From Ditylenchus dipsaci (lineage: Eukaryota > Nematoda > Chromadorea > Rhabditida > Anguinidae), in assembly GCA_004194705.1 (NCBI GenBank), contig SADC01000025.1, positions 186,001 through 250,000 of the forward strand: a DNA stretch of 64,000 nucleotides, given 5' to 3'. This document shows, piece by piece, positions 46,192 to 57,900 of the stretch; the stretch's first letter is position 1, and every line of letters starts with the position of its first letter. Made by a program: the position numbers and the translations under genes. The notes beneath the pieces are model-generated. The model did not search any database. It was given only the letters and a program-made list of their open reading frames with translations, and had not been told where the DNA came from.

Positions 46192-47059
46192 TACAACATT
46201 CTACGCAAGACAATTATTTTATTACAAACAACTGTTCTAATGTTCTACAAAAAAAGTGGTGCATCTCCAAATTACTAAAAAATTCCAAATTACTCCAAAT
46301 TACTAAAACCTATTCCTTTAGCATAATTTTATGGAATACCTGAACTTTAATCCCTTTTTTCAATGTAAATTTTTCTCTACTTCAAATAGTTGCACAAGTA
46401 GCTCGTGCCTAGCACTAATCCAGACCCAGAAATTCGACCCGACGCGCAAGAACAAAAGACTTTCCACACAATACAAGCAAAGCATTCAGGAAAAGCGCAA
46501 AATACAATAGAAATTCCTTACAAGCTTTACCCTGCCACTTATTACTATTTACAGTGCTAACCTCCAAGTTTTAGCGGAATTGTGTGAAGAGGAGCGGGTA
46601 AATGCTGTATGGCTGGACACCACCACCTTACTTTCCATTAATAATCCCCCATTCTCTATTGTAAGGGTGACTGGCTGACCAGCTAATATTAAGGTCCTAT
46701 ACAGTTGAAAGAAATGCTTGTTAGTCCTCTTCAATATTTGGGTGGTGGTAGGAATATTGAATTTCTGTGTAAGGAGAGGGCCAAAGTGCATGTGATCCAC
46801 CTGGCCAGTTTGTCCGTTCAATGTGTAATTATTACTGAAAAATGTTATTTGGCTAGTTTAAAGGATTTTAAAAATATTTTTACGCCTTGTCTATTTCATC
46901 TTAGTTTGGGTCCTACTTTACATATAGTGAAAATGAATCTTGTGATGAATTTTGAACAAAGTAAGTTTTTCTCACAGCCGCACATTAATAGGGGCGTAAT
47001 CGTTTTGCCGATGAAACTTTTTCCAATGAGATTTTTTTGCCAATGGTATTTTTTTCTAC

Positions 47060-47240
47060 CAATGTTACCAGCTCTCCTGGTACTCCTACTTACTCTCCTG
47101 GTACCCCTACACATTCTCCTGGCATCCTTACCCACTCTCCTTGGTATACTTACCTACTGACCTGGCTCACCTAACCACTCTCCTGGCATCGCTACCCACT
47201 TTTCTGGTACCTCTACCAATTCTCCTGTCTCCCTATTTGC
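47060..47240. repeat. Minisatellite, unit near CTCTCCTGGTACCCCTACC
   Basis: About nine degenerate units of 18-21 bases. Hydrophobic frames read across it (PALLVLLLTLLVPLHILL) come from the repeat. The rest of 46192-48204 has no supported gene; a small TCGATCGACGT-like cluster lies at 47528-47592. Confidence 0.6.
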
Positions 47241-48456
47241 TCTCCTGATATTTGGTACAAAATCTGAAATGACCATTCAAATCCTCAGATTCTCAACTTC
47301 AATTTAAAGAAATTTGGCGAGAACCACGAACAAGAACACTCCTAAAAAACTAAAACATCAAATATCCACAGACAAAACAGCTCTAATACTATATAGGAAA
47401 TATCGATAAAAAATTGTAAGACCTCTTTACTTCTTGGAGTGCTAAAATCATCTTTCTCGATTGACAATTGTAAAAATCAAGAAAATAAATTTTAAAATAA
47501 TTATTAAAACGACATTTCAATTCACACACAGTCGACATCTCGATTGACATACCATCGACATATCGATCGACGTAAAATCAACATGTCGATTAACAATTTT
47601 AAAACCTTAAAAGGGTTAATACCCACTACACAGGCCGGCCTATGCTCTCCCGAGCATATTCTTCTCTGCGATCTATTTGCTTTCTTGACAAACTTACAGA
47701 CAAAAAAATCAAACAAAATAACCAAAAAACGATTGAAAACGAAATAATATAACTTTCATTTAAATTCAAAAGAAGGCCAAATTTCAAATTCCGACCGAAT
47801 GACCACCTCCCTAAAAGCGTCCAGATGCCCGGGTTCCAGTTCTCAATTTTCACCGATCTTTTTTTTAAAAGAAAGCTGAGATTCTGGGCTACATTTTAAA
47901 AGTGGCCTTTTTTAGCTCCAATATTTTGACTATCCAAACGAATAACCACAATTCGCTCTCTAAAATCCGAAAAAGCAAACCGAAAAAAAATTCACAACCA
48001 AAATCCTGAATAGCCATTTGACTCCTGAGATTCCAGCTTCAAAAGTACAGAAGTTCGATGATTCGAAAAAAATTTTGTATTGGCGAGGACAAATTCAAAA
48101 ACAGGTGACCATGCTCAAGAAATTATTTTACCTGTGTTCTAACATTCTTACCCGTTTCACCATCAATCCTTCTGGTTATAACCATCTATTTGTATGGTTG
48201 ATAATAGGGCTGCGCTCGTTCGTTTAACCGACCGTTCGTTCAAACAATTAAACGGTTTTTTAAGAGAAATTAAACGAAACGATAAACGGGTCCGAGATAA
48301 GCGGATTAAAACGATAAACGGTTTAACGTTTAAAACGTTTAATCTGTTTAATTGTGTAGATAGAATGACCATCTAATGAAGAAATCTTAAATATTAATTT
48401 TCATAAAATATATATTTTATTTCAAGACAATCCATTTCTGCACTATCGGATTCACC

Positions 48457-48700
48457 GTATTTCCTCTAGTAACTCACCCTGCTCTAATAACTCACCCCCT
48501 TAACTTTGGGCACCTATATCTCAGCCCGCAGAAAGAATTTTGCAAAGCTGTTTATTGCGCTTTCTCAACTCCCGTGAGCTCTACCGGTTCCCCTTTTAAG
48601 AATTTGGGGTAAGAACCTCGAAAACTCGAGATTGACCTCGAAATTTCCCGATTGTGACGGAAACAAAAATAATTTACCCGGGTGAGTAATTAGAGGAAAT
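48457..48700. mobile_element. CCGTATTT-family hairpin, inner arm GTAACTCACCC
   Basis: CCGTATTTCCTCTAGTAACT at the left and GTGAGTAATTAGAGGAAATT at the right, with the terminal right CGG lost. It contains the conserved TATATCTCAGCC core. Confidence 0.65.
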
Positions 48701-48749
48701 TGAGCAAGAAAAAAATCAGATGACGAAGTATCCGGAGATGACTAATACA

Positions 48750-49833
48750 GTCAAACTTCGTCTTAACGAAACCTCGGAAGACTAGGGTTGGCCTCCCTCC
48801 GCTTTTTGGGGTGCGGGGGAAATTGCGGGTGGACCAAACTACTGAAGACCGTAAAAAATTTCGTTAAAGGACCATGAAACTTGATAAGCACAGCAATTTG
48901 GAAATTTTGAATTCGCACGGGGGTACTTATGCACATTATATGCCCCAAAATATTTGCCGTCCTATTAGTGTTTTCTTTTTCAAAACCTTATTATAAATTC
49001 CGTATAAAATTCGTTTATTCCTCGAACACATCATAATTCCACTCGGAGTCATTTACAGAACGAACAGTGATCTCACTAAGAACAGAAATCATAAAATTTT
49101 GGGGGCCTATAATGTGCATAAGTACCCGCACGGGACCACTCTAACTTTGTCAATAATGTTTTCGAATTGTTTTTCGTTTGCATGTTAAATTTTTTCAAAA
49201 TATAGAACCGTTTACTAGTTGAGCCCAACGTTGCTCGACAATTCCAGATGACAGTTTACCAAGTGAACACCCCCCCCCCCCCGAAGTGCACCCCCCCCCG
49301 GAAGTGCACCCCTCCAAGTGCACCCCCTACCAAGGGGGTGCACTTGGGGGGGGGGTGTTCACTTGGTAAACTGTCATCTGGAATTGTCGAGCAACGTTGG
49401 GCTCAACTAGTAAACGGTTCTATATTTTGAAAAAATTTAACATGCAAACGAAAAACAATTCGAAGGGGGGGGGGGTGCACTTGGGCTTTTACGATGCCAG
49501 ATCGGACGACTTATCCTTCATTCACTGCACCATATGTACTTATATAAGTACAAGTTAAAAGTTTACTCATAAATGGAATTTAAATTTTCAGTGCACACAA
49601 AAAAAATTAATGTAAAAACATTATGGACAAAATTAGGGTGGTCCCGCGCGAATTCGAATTCCGCAAATTGCTGTGCTTTTCAAGTTTCATGGTCCTTTAA
49701 GTTGGGGTCTCGGTAAGTCGAGGGTAGACTATTAGTCATTCTCCCTAATCCCTGACCAAATAGGCATCGAAAAAAGTTCGTTGTGTTAGATTTTTCGTTA
49801 AGTCGAGAGTTTGTGAATACGTGGTTTGACTGT
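48750..49833. mobile_element. CAGTC-family element, inner arm CTTAACGAAACC
   Basis: CAGTCAAACTTCGTCTTAAC at the left and GTTAAGTCGAGAGTTTGTGA with GTTTGACTGTG at the right. It holds the TTAA-flanked element 48868-49696, which appears to have used a TTAA within the CGTTAA motif of this element. Confidence 0.6.
48868..49696. mobile_element. TTAA-flanked element, AGGACCAT family, with C-rich core
   Basis: TTAA precedes AGGACCATGAAACTTGATAA, and the right end reads CAAGTTTCATGGTCC then TTTAA. The arms include ATTCGCACGGG and GGGTACTTATGCACATTATA. A central pair around CCAAGTGAACACCCCCCCCC and GTTGAGCCCAACGTTGCTCG forms another nested hairpin (about 49205-49430), part of which recurs at 12850-12940. 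Confidence 0.65.
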
Positions 49834-49977
49834 GTGTCACGTTTCATTTACTCTTCTGTTTATTGAGCGTTTCTGTTTGTCAATAAAATTGTCTGAGAAT
49901 GATGTTTATATGTGGTTGAACACTTAAGTATGGAAAATAACAAATTAAACGGATTAAAAGGCCGTTTAAACGGGTAA

Positions 49978-50292
49978 TCCTTTTTTCTGAGGCAAATATA
50001 CTTTTTTGGGGCAAATTTATTTTTTTTATGGGGTAAATTTTTCTCTTTTTTGGGACAAATTTTTTTTCCATAAAAGTTTTTTTAGAAAAAGGTAAATTTG
50101 TCCTAAAAAAGAGAAAAATTTGCCCCATAAAAAAATAAATTTGCCCCATGAAAAATAAATTTTCTCCAAAAAAATATATTTGCCCAAAAAAAGTATATCT
50201 GCCCCAAGCCCATCTCCCCAAAAAAGTATTTCTGTCCCGAAAAGAAGTATATTTGCCCATAAAAAAAGTATATTTGCCCCAGAAAAAAAGGA
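49978..50292. repeat. Palindromic array of GGGGCAAATNTANTTTTTT units
   Basis: About six units of TTTGGGGCAAATATACTTTT on the left face their complements (AGTATATTTGCCCCA) on the right. It is nested in the right half of the 2.2-kb hAT element, next to an AAACGGGTAATCC / GGATCACCCGTTT flank. Confidence 0.65.
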
Positions 50293-50412
50293 TCACCCGT
50301 TTAAACGGGTCATTTTTCTTAAATGTAAACGATAAACGGATCTGATAAACGGGTCTTAAACGGTAAACGGCTTAGGCGAAATTAAAAGAACGCGCGCAAC
50401 CCTAGTTGATAA

Positions 50413-51235
50413 ACTAAAAAACGCCACTTTTTATTTCTTTTTCTCTCTCCACTTTATTTAGCACCAAGAGCTGCTGCTGTTATATTGATTGCCTTCTTTC
50501 ACTAGCTTCTCTATTTCAACTCTAAAATTATTTTTTTGTCTGGTTTCCTCTGCCTTTGCAGTCTTTCAAATTGGTGTGTATGTGGAAAATGGGTTTTCGA
50601 AATGTAATAAAAGGCACACAGAGAAAGAAGAGAAAATGCCCAGCCTAGCCCAAGATATTGTTGTATTATTTTATTTTCAAATCTTTTGCCCTTTTGTCTG
50701 CTCAACTTTGCCTTTTGTTGTGCCCTTCCCTCACTCAAGTTTCTCTTCCTTGTGAATAGCCTCAAGCAACAGTTGTTTTTGAATAATTCTGCAGTAAATT
50801 ATATGGCCACTTGACTCGGCAGTTGTTGATTTTCTCACTTTCGAAAAAAGTGATTGGGTTGTTATAATATGCTGTAATGACGGCTATTAATCGGGGTTGG
50901 CCTGCCTGCTATATGCTTGAAATAATGAAAGGAGAAACAACGGAAAAACCAACGGTGAGTTTTAGATGTTAATTTTCATTTCAGCTTGGTTCATCGGTCC
51001 GGCCACTTAAAAAGTTTGGCCTGCCGGCAAAACCTCTAAGTAACTAACAGTGTCTTCAACTATTTGAGTGACAAAAGAACGAACCAACACTCTAGCCACC
51101 AAATTTCGAGCTCCCAAAGTCCTGGCTTCCAAAAGTTTTAGTCAGCATACTTCTTGCCCAGGGTTCTCAGCCCCGAAATACCCATAACTGCTAGTCATTC
51201 TCGTAGTGGGCTAGTCATGGTTCTAATATCTTATA
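50413..51235. other. Repeat-poor stretch upstream of the adaptor gene
   Basis: This is less A/T-biased and largely free of arm pairs. A short frame at 50929-50958 (MKGETTEKPT) ends exactly at a GTGAGT donor, so it could be a first exon, but its phase does not fit the exon at 54946 directly. 51413-52984 is likewise without a supported gene. Confidence 0.3.
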
Positions 51236-51412
51236 CAGTCCAACTTCTTTATAAGCTACACTCCATATAAGCTACACCTCCTTATAAGCTACACCTGAGT
51301 CCGGTCCCAAATGAGGTATGTTCCGTATAATATACCCCTATATAAGCTACACCTCTCTATAAGCTACATCTAGGATCGGTCCCGAGGTGTAGCTTATATA
51401 GAAGTTTGACTG
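51236..51412. mobile_element. CAGTC-family hairpin, inner arm TATAAGCTACAC
   Basis: TA-flanked; CAGTCCAACTTCTTTATAAG then CTACAC, closed by GTGTAGCTTATATAGAAG and TTTGACTG. Four TATAAGCTACA copies lie inside. Confidence 0.8.
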
Positions 51413-52984
51413 TACTTAAATTGTATCTTTTTAAAATAGAAAGGATCCAAATTGTGTAGATTTTTCTCTAATTTAATGCCTAATCAATTTTTTACAAAGC
51501 TTTTTTAAAACATTTCACAATCAATCATTATCACTGCTTTTCAACCAACTCCCTTGTTTCCTTCATCAAATTTGTGTTTTGTCATCCAATTGTTTGTGGT
51601 AGTAGCAAAGTGTAGACGATTAGTGCGTACACACCATCAAATCCGCCGCCGCCTACTTTTTATATATCTGGCTGTTCTACTTCAAATGCAATTCCCTTTT
51701 TTGGCTCATAAATCTATTGTAGCGGGTAAATGGTGGGCGAAAAATAGTGGGTTTGAAGGCCATTTATAGGAGACACTAATAGTGTCCAGCCGTTTGTTGG
51801 CACCCAGTTGGGCTGTAGGATGACCTCTAGATCGGTTTCTTACTACTGTGCTTTCTATCATTTCTTAGATTGTTAAAATTGAGAGGTTTTGTTGACTGCT
51901 CTGATAGTTTTTTTGGAGTTTTTTGAAAAAAAGTTAACCCCTCCCTTGAAAACCGATTTGTTTCGGTTCTCTTGTTGTTTTTCGGCTTGTACTTACCATA
52001 TTTCTTCTTACAAGGGTGCCTGCAAATATTATTGGGTATTGAATGTCTGAAAAAATCGGAAAATATTTTTTATTTCGTAAAAAGTTTAAAAAAAGCCATT
52101 TTGAAGTGCTTGATATCGTCTAATCTTGATACCATCTAATCTGCGGCTTCACCCCTAATCCACAAAGGCCTTTTAACAAATGGGTATTTTTAATTTGAAA
52201 ACGCCTGTGCATGGCCGGCTTTTCAAAAGAAATATACGTGCCCGAAAATTATATCACTAACACATACTACAACCTTCTAAAATCTACCCAATATATGGCA
52301 CCGACTGGGCTTATATGACCTTTAGATGGTTGTCCCCACTAGTTTTCTTGATCACAAACATACAAAAGAAACTTTTTGTTGATCTAATTGGATGGGGAAA
52401 ATTGATTAGTTAGGCGGAATCAACTAAACTTTCCAAATGATTGGCTGACGGTATTGACGCAGCAGCAGTGGAGAAAGAGAAGTTCGCTTTGTTGGTTAAT
52501 TAGACTGACATAGAGATGGTTTTTCTGCTACTGCAATTTCTGCTATCAGACAAAAGAGACAGGGGAAAAAGATCAGCACTCCATTTATTGGTTGGCTGGC
52601 TCCATTGTTTTTTGTGTTAACCTTTTTGAATTTGCTTTTTGGGGAAATTCAGCTGGTGATTACAGTTGATTGAATTGCTGATGGACAGGTGTTTTTAACA
52701 GGAAGTTATGATTGGTAAATTGATTTTGTGTTTTTATTTTTTGTTGGTTTTTATGTAATTAGTGTGCACAGAATGATAAATAAGTGATTCATAATTTTCT
52801 TTTTCTTCTAAACGGCCGCAAGTTACACAATATTGATTTGAGAAACTTTCTAACGGTATTTTGAGCTTACACGTTTGTGTTAGAAAGATGTACAAGTAGG
52901 ATTTGACCAGGGAGTGAAATTTATCACAAATTTGACTCCCCAGAATATATACCAGTTTGTGGTGGATTTTTGCCAACTTTGGCG

Positions 52985-53310
52985 CTTCTTTAATTCCCCA
53001 TACTCGGATTTTTTTGAAAAGTGACCCAAAATAACCCCAGAACTCATTTTTTCTTCACAACAAGATACGAGAAGCATGTCTAAACATTTTCTGAATTAGA
53101 AAAATCAAATTTTGTAGAAAAAATTTGCCACCCGCTCCTTGGGGGTAGATGGTCTTACACAGACTTACCTTAGACATAATTCTGAGCAAGACTCTTGATC
53201 GAAAAAAATTCAGAAAGTGTTTAGAAATGCTTCTCTTATGGTGTTGAGCAGAAAAAATGAGTTCTGGGGGTGGTTTTGGGTCACTTTTCAAAAAAACCGA
53301 GTATGGGGGG
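52985..53310. repeat. Hairpin repeat, CCCCATACTCGG ends
   Basis: CCCCATACTCGGATTTTTTT through AACTCATTTTTTCT is mirrored by AGAAAAAATGAGTTCTGGG and CCGAGTATGGGG. A half copy of the GTCTAAGG repeat (ACTTACCTTAGACATAATTC) lies in its loop. Confidence 0.65.
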
Positions 53311-53535
53311 ACTAAAAAAGTACCCGAACTTTTAGCACTTTTATATAAAGTACCCATTTTGTCGAAAAACTAAATGTAGTATATCAGGAATTCAAAATGA
53401 CAAAACACAGCTTTTCCAATTCTCGTTTTTTGAGATACCGACATTTTGAAAAATGTTTGTCTAACTTACAGTCAATCTTACAATCTGTGCTTCACATTCC
53501 TCATGAAATTTAACCGATTAAATGGGCATGACCAC

Positions 53536-53931
53536 TAGAGTTGGCTCGGAATCGATATTTGGACCGGAGCCGGAATTTTAGATTTGTGAAAACCGGAACC
53601 GGAATTTGATTTTTGTAGAAACCGGAATCGGAACCGGAATTTCACTTTTGCCCAAACCAAAACCGGAGTCGAAAAAAAGAAGTTTTCGAAAAAAATCGCT
53701 GCCTATTTACATGATTTTTTGTATATATTGATATTTAACACAAAAATTCGTTTAAAAGTTGAAAATACGCGTTTAAAATCAGCCGAGCAAGAGCAAAATT
53801 ATGATAGAGTTGGGATCGGAATTGATATTTGGACCGGAACCGGAATTCCATATTTTGTTTGCGACCAGAACTGGAATCCAAAAAGGACCGGAATTCCGGG
53901 AAACCGGAACCGGAATTTCGGGCCAACTCTA
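53536..53931. mobile_element. hAT-type MITE with ACCGGAACCGGAATTT arrays
   Basis: TAGAGTTGGCTCGGAATCG at the left, and TTTCGGGCCAACTCTA at the right. The flanks ATGACCAC and ATATCCAC match at six of eight positions. The interior repeats ACCGGAACCGGAATTT and GATCGGAATTGATATTTGG. Confidence 0.65.
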
Positions 53932-53944
53932 ATATCCACGCTAT

Positions 53945-54135
53945 TACAGGTGGTGCCCGGGAATTCAAAAAAATTTCCGAACCATTAAACTTCTGTGCCA
54001 ATTTTTTTTTGGTTTTTCTTGGTTTCTCAAAATTATACCTAAAATCAAATTCTATGCCTTAGTTATGTTAGAAACCAAGTTGAAAAATCCGTAAAGAACT
54101 TCAGTAATTAAGAATTTTTTTTCAATTCCCGTGAA
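53945..54135. repeat. AAACCAAGTTGAAAAATCC family, copy 2
   Basis: GGTGGTGCCCGGGAATTCAA at the left; AGAAACCAAGTTGAAAAATC and AATTCCCG at the right. The left inner arm is degraded. Compare 2365-2594 and 62548-62755. Confidence 0.6.
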
Positions 54136-54175
54136 GCTACTTTTTCTCTCCTTTTATTATGGGTGTAACGCTGCT

Positions 54176-54655
54176 AAATTTTTTTCGGATAAAACGGAAA
54201 TATGCCACGTTCTGGAGAAAAGTGCCACGTTTTAGTGAAAAAGTGCCACGTTTTTTCGATTCTAGTCAAGAAGGCGAAAAAGTGCCACGTTTTGGTGAAA
54301 AAATGCCACGTTTTTTTCAAATTTGCCTAGTTTTGCACAGATATGTCTGGTTTTTATGTGTCGCTTTGTTACCAGGGACATATCAATAGCAAGCTAATGT
54401 TAATCTTCAAAATTTCAAGTGTAAATCATTGATTTATCTAAGAAACCTTATTGTCAGAAAACGTGGCAGATTTTCACAAAACGTGGCACTTTTTCTCCAA
54501 AACGTGGCACATTTTCACAAAAACGTGGCACTTTTTCACTAAAACGTGGCACTTTTTCGCCTTTTTGACTAGAATCGAAAAAACGTGGCACATTTTCACA
54601 AAAACGTGGCACTTTTTCTCCAGAACGTGGCATTTTTACGTATCGTCCAATTTTT
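54176..54655. repeat. Element with GTGCCACGTTTT arrays at both ends
   Basis: Five units of AAAGTGCCACGTTTT at 54200-54312 face seven units of AAACGTGGCACTTTTTC at 54463-54635. Outside them GGATAAAACGG is roughly mirrored by ACGTATCGTCC. The 150-base centre is unpaired. Confidence 0.75.
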
Positions 54656-54945
54656 TTCTACTTGCTAATTCAAGGCTGTCGTTTTAAAATGTTTAAAAAT
54701 CTTTAAAATCAACAATTTTTTGTTTTAGGTAAAAGATTAATCACATTTATTTGTTCTCATTGAAATTTATTTGGCAAAGTTGCTTTAAAATCCACTATTT
54801 TTTGCTTAATTGGGAAGTTTGAAATATATCTGCTTAATTAGCCCAACTGGGAGCTTTTACATTGGCTTTTTAAATGTCGATTTTTGGCTCTAAACTTTTA
54901 TTGTGCCAATCTACTTCAAATAATTATTACAATATGTAATTGCAG

Positions 54946-57900
54946 GATTGTTGAGTGAGCGCTGGGCACGTCCATCGCCACCGTCAACAGCACGAAGACC
55001 TATTAGCAATCGTAACCCAATGTCGAGTAGAGATGTGTATAGGAAGACTTGCCTTCCACTTTCTCAGCTTCTGGGCCGCAATTTGAAGATGGAGCTATTT
55101 CTTCTGTGCTTCATCGTTTGGAAGAGGTAGATCAGGTTTTAATATACCTTATTTTCTCTAATTGAAGCCCACCCTCTAATAGAAGCCTACCCCTATGATA
55201 GTTAATTTGCCCGAGACGATTTGTACCTAAATTTTTTTTGTAATTTTTTCTAATTTTTTTTTATTTCTTCAAGATATGAGTCTGGCTGAGAAAGCAAGTA
55301 AATTAGAATTTCTTGAGATTCTTTTAGCTCAATAGGTTCGTGATCAAAAGGAACAACAAAAACAATAACAAACAATATTTAGCAACAAACTGATCGCATG
55401 TGTAACTCCGAAAAACGATAAAAGGTTTTCACCGCTGGTTTTTATTTGCTCTGGGTTCTGATGATTAAATTGTTCAAGTCTTAAGCTTATGGAATTATCA
55501 TTGCGGGTCAAGGCTGCGAAAACAAAATTATACATTCTCGTAAAGTACCCCTAATTCACAGGGACTTCCGATGTTGAACAGAATGTTTGCCAGCTATCAA
55601 AGAATCGCAATTTTTTCATTTATTTCTTAACTTTTTTAATAATTTATTTAAAAAGCTTTCAAGACGTAAATCATTTTGCTAGTAAAAGAAAACAATAAAA
55701 ACCATGTTGGAAAGGTGGAAATATACAAGCTCACTCTCTGATTGAAGTCCACTCTCTAATAGAAGCCCACCCAGCAGGGAGGTGGAAATATGTAAGCTCA
55801 TGGGCCTCGATTAGAGAAAATACGGCAGGGTTTTTTTGGCCTGGTTGTAAAAACAGATAATTTGAACATGTGGTTTTTAGTCCAGTTTGCTTTACAAAAA
55901 ATGTCTTTTGATGTGTTTGATTTATTGTCAGGTTCTCCTTTTAATTACAAAAAATGCAAAAAATGACCGTCCAATTTTTCCAAGTAGATTATTTGTTTTT
56001 AAAAATACTTTGTTTACACATAATATTAGTGATACTTATTTTTGCAAATAAGCTTTGTGGTTGATTTGGAATTAGCAGCAATGCAACTACTACCAAAACA
56101 GCTTGTAGTGACAGAGCACAAAAAGGAGGTTTTTGCGATTGGAGTATAATATCAAAGGATCTGTTCATTTTCGTGAGGGGCGATCACACATTCAATGCAC
56201 TGAAATAAGCAAGAGACATCTGTGTGTTCAATGATGCGTTCTAATACGTGGGAGCGAAAAATCTGTCTAGCATTTATAATTTTCAGCAAAAAAATTGATT
56301 GAAGAAAACCACAAGCGAAGTGAAATAGGTCGTAACATATATTTTTGCAGTAAAATGAGCATTTATCATGTTTTTGTGTTATTTTTTTATTTTTTTCAGA
56401 AAAATGGTTTTTTAAATCAATTTTATAAAAATTAAAATTGGACACGAAGGGTATTCACCGGTGTGGGATATTAAAAAAACTCAATTATTTTGTTTTTAGA
56501 CCAGCAAAACTATCAGATAGGTCAGTAATTTTTGAGGGAAAAAATAAGAAAAACTCCCTTTTCCTGAAATCCGGCACTATTCTGAGCAAGTTGGCAAAAA
56601 CTTTTTCTAGCTGCTTTTTGGTCTAAAACAGGCAAAAACTAAAAATTAGACTAAAAATTTAGTTCAAAAAATAGTTGGTTTTTTTTAAAGACAGTGCCTA
56701 ATTTTTTTCCAAATATACTTGTCCAAATTAGTGTTCCGAAATTAACATGTGTGAAGGCCCTAAGAACAACAAAAAACATTAATCAGACGTTCTTTAATCC
56801 AATCACGCCTCTTCGCAAACAACTGAAAAAATAATAGGCATGCCGAACGAAATTTTGTGTCCTTTTTTTAAAAAAAGTTATTTGTCCCATTATTTTGTCC
56901 ACTATAAAAAGGTGTTAATTAACTGTCTACTATAAACTTCCTGTTTTATTTTAACAAAATTTTGGTTCTTATACAAATTTTGTACTGGTTAAAAATATTT
57001 GTTTTCCCGCCGATTTGCTATAAATTGGTGAGTTGTGTTGAAAAACTTTTTGAACACCCATTTCTACGGTTGGCTGGGAATAAAATACATGGAGAAATTC
57101 CCTCAAAACTTATGGTAAAGATTGGATATTTCTGAATCTTTTCTTTAATCGAGTTTGTAATTTGCAGAAAGAGAAGGACCTTGAATTAGCCGCTAAAATC
57201 GGCAACTCACTACTCGAACAAAACAAAGAACTCCAGGAGAGGTAATTTTCAAGTCTACAGTTTCATTAATATACGGTTTACCAAAAAACAAATACACTTA
57301 TTTCACAATCTAAAGATTATTTTTCTGATTGTTGCATCAGAGCAAAAAAAAATATTCTGAAAAAATGGCTTTTCTAATATTTTTTTTTGAATTTCTGAAT
57401 TTTCTATGGTCAGTAAAGTATATAGAGAGGCGAAGTTGCGGTTAACCACACAACCACAATATTTTGACAAAAAACACAACTTTTACTAAATTACCGAAAG
57501 CGCCCATCTTTAGTATAATGTCTGACATTAAGCCGTTTCAAATTTTGATGTTTTTCAGAAATGAATTTTTGGAAGAATCTCTGCACCAAAGCAACGAGAA
57601 CGTGGTCCAGCTGAGGCATCAGCTAAAACAGCGCAGTTCTTTGTTTTATGCCATAGCCAGTTTGGATGATGAAGAAGAGGAGTTTAACGGGTCTAACAGC
57701 AGGTGGGTCGGTATTAAAAAGACTAATTTACTTCCAAAGTGTCACTGGTCCACGAAAATAGATGACAAAACAAAACTTTCTCTAATCCATTTCACGCCAC
57801 CTTGTCAGATGTAATCGAGTGCTCACTCAAGTGGTCACTCGACTGTAAATGTTCCACTGGTAAAAATTCTAATTTCAGAACTGAAAACAGTCATACACGC

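Larger units (their letters stand above)
48205..50404. mobile_element. hAT element with TTTAAACGG arrays and nested insertions
   Basis: The 8-bp direct repeat GTTGATAA (48197-48204, 50405-50412) flanks ends TAGGGCTGCGCTCGTTCGTT and its mirror CGCGCGCAACCCTA. Subterminal sequence is made of AAACGATAAACGG and CGTTTAAACGG units. The interior holds a CCGTATTT hairpin (48457-48700), a CAGTC-family element (48750-49833), a TTAA element inside that (48868-49696), and a TTTGCCCC array hairpin (about 49978-50292). No transposase was found. Confidence 0.85.

Noticed and set aside
46896..47160. Hydrophobic frame (LLVLLLTLLVPLHILL) that looks like membrane segments
   Set aside because: It is produced by a CTCCTGGTACCCCTAC minisatellite.
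50929..50958. Possible first exon (MKGETTEKPT) of the adaptor gene
   Set aside because: It ends at a good GTGAGT donor, but the phase does not fit the exon at 54946 and no linking exon was found.
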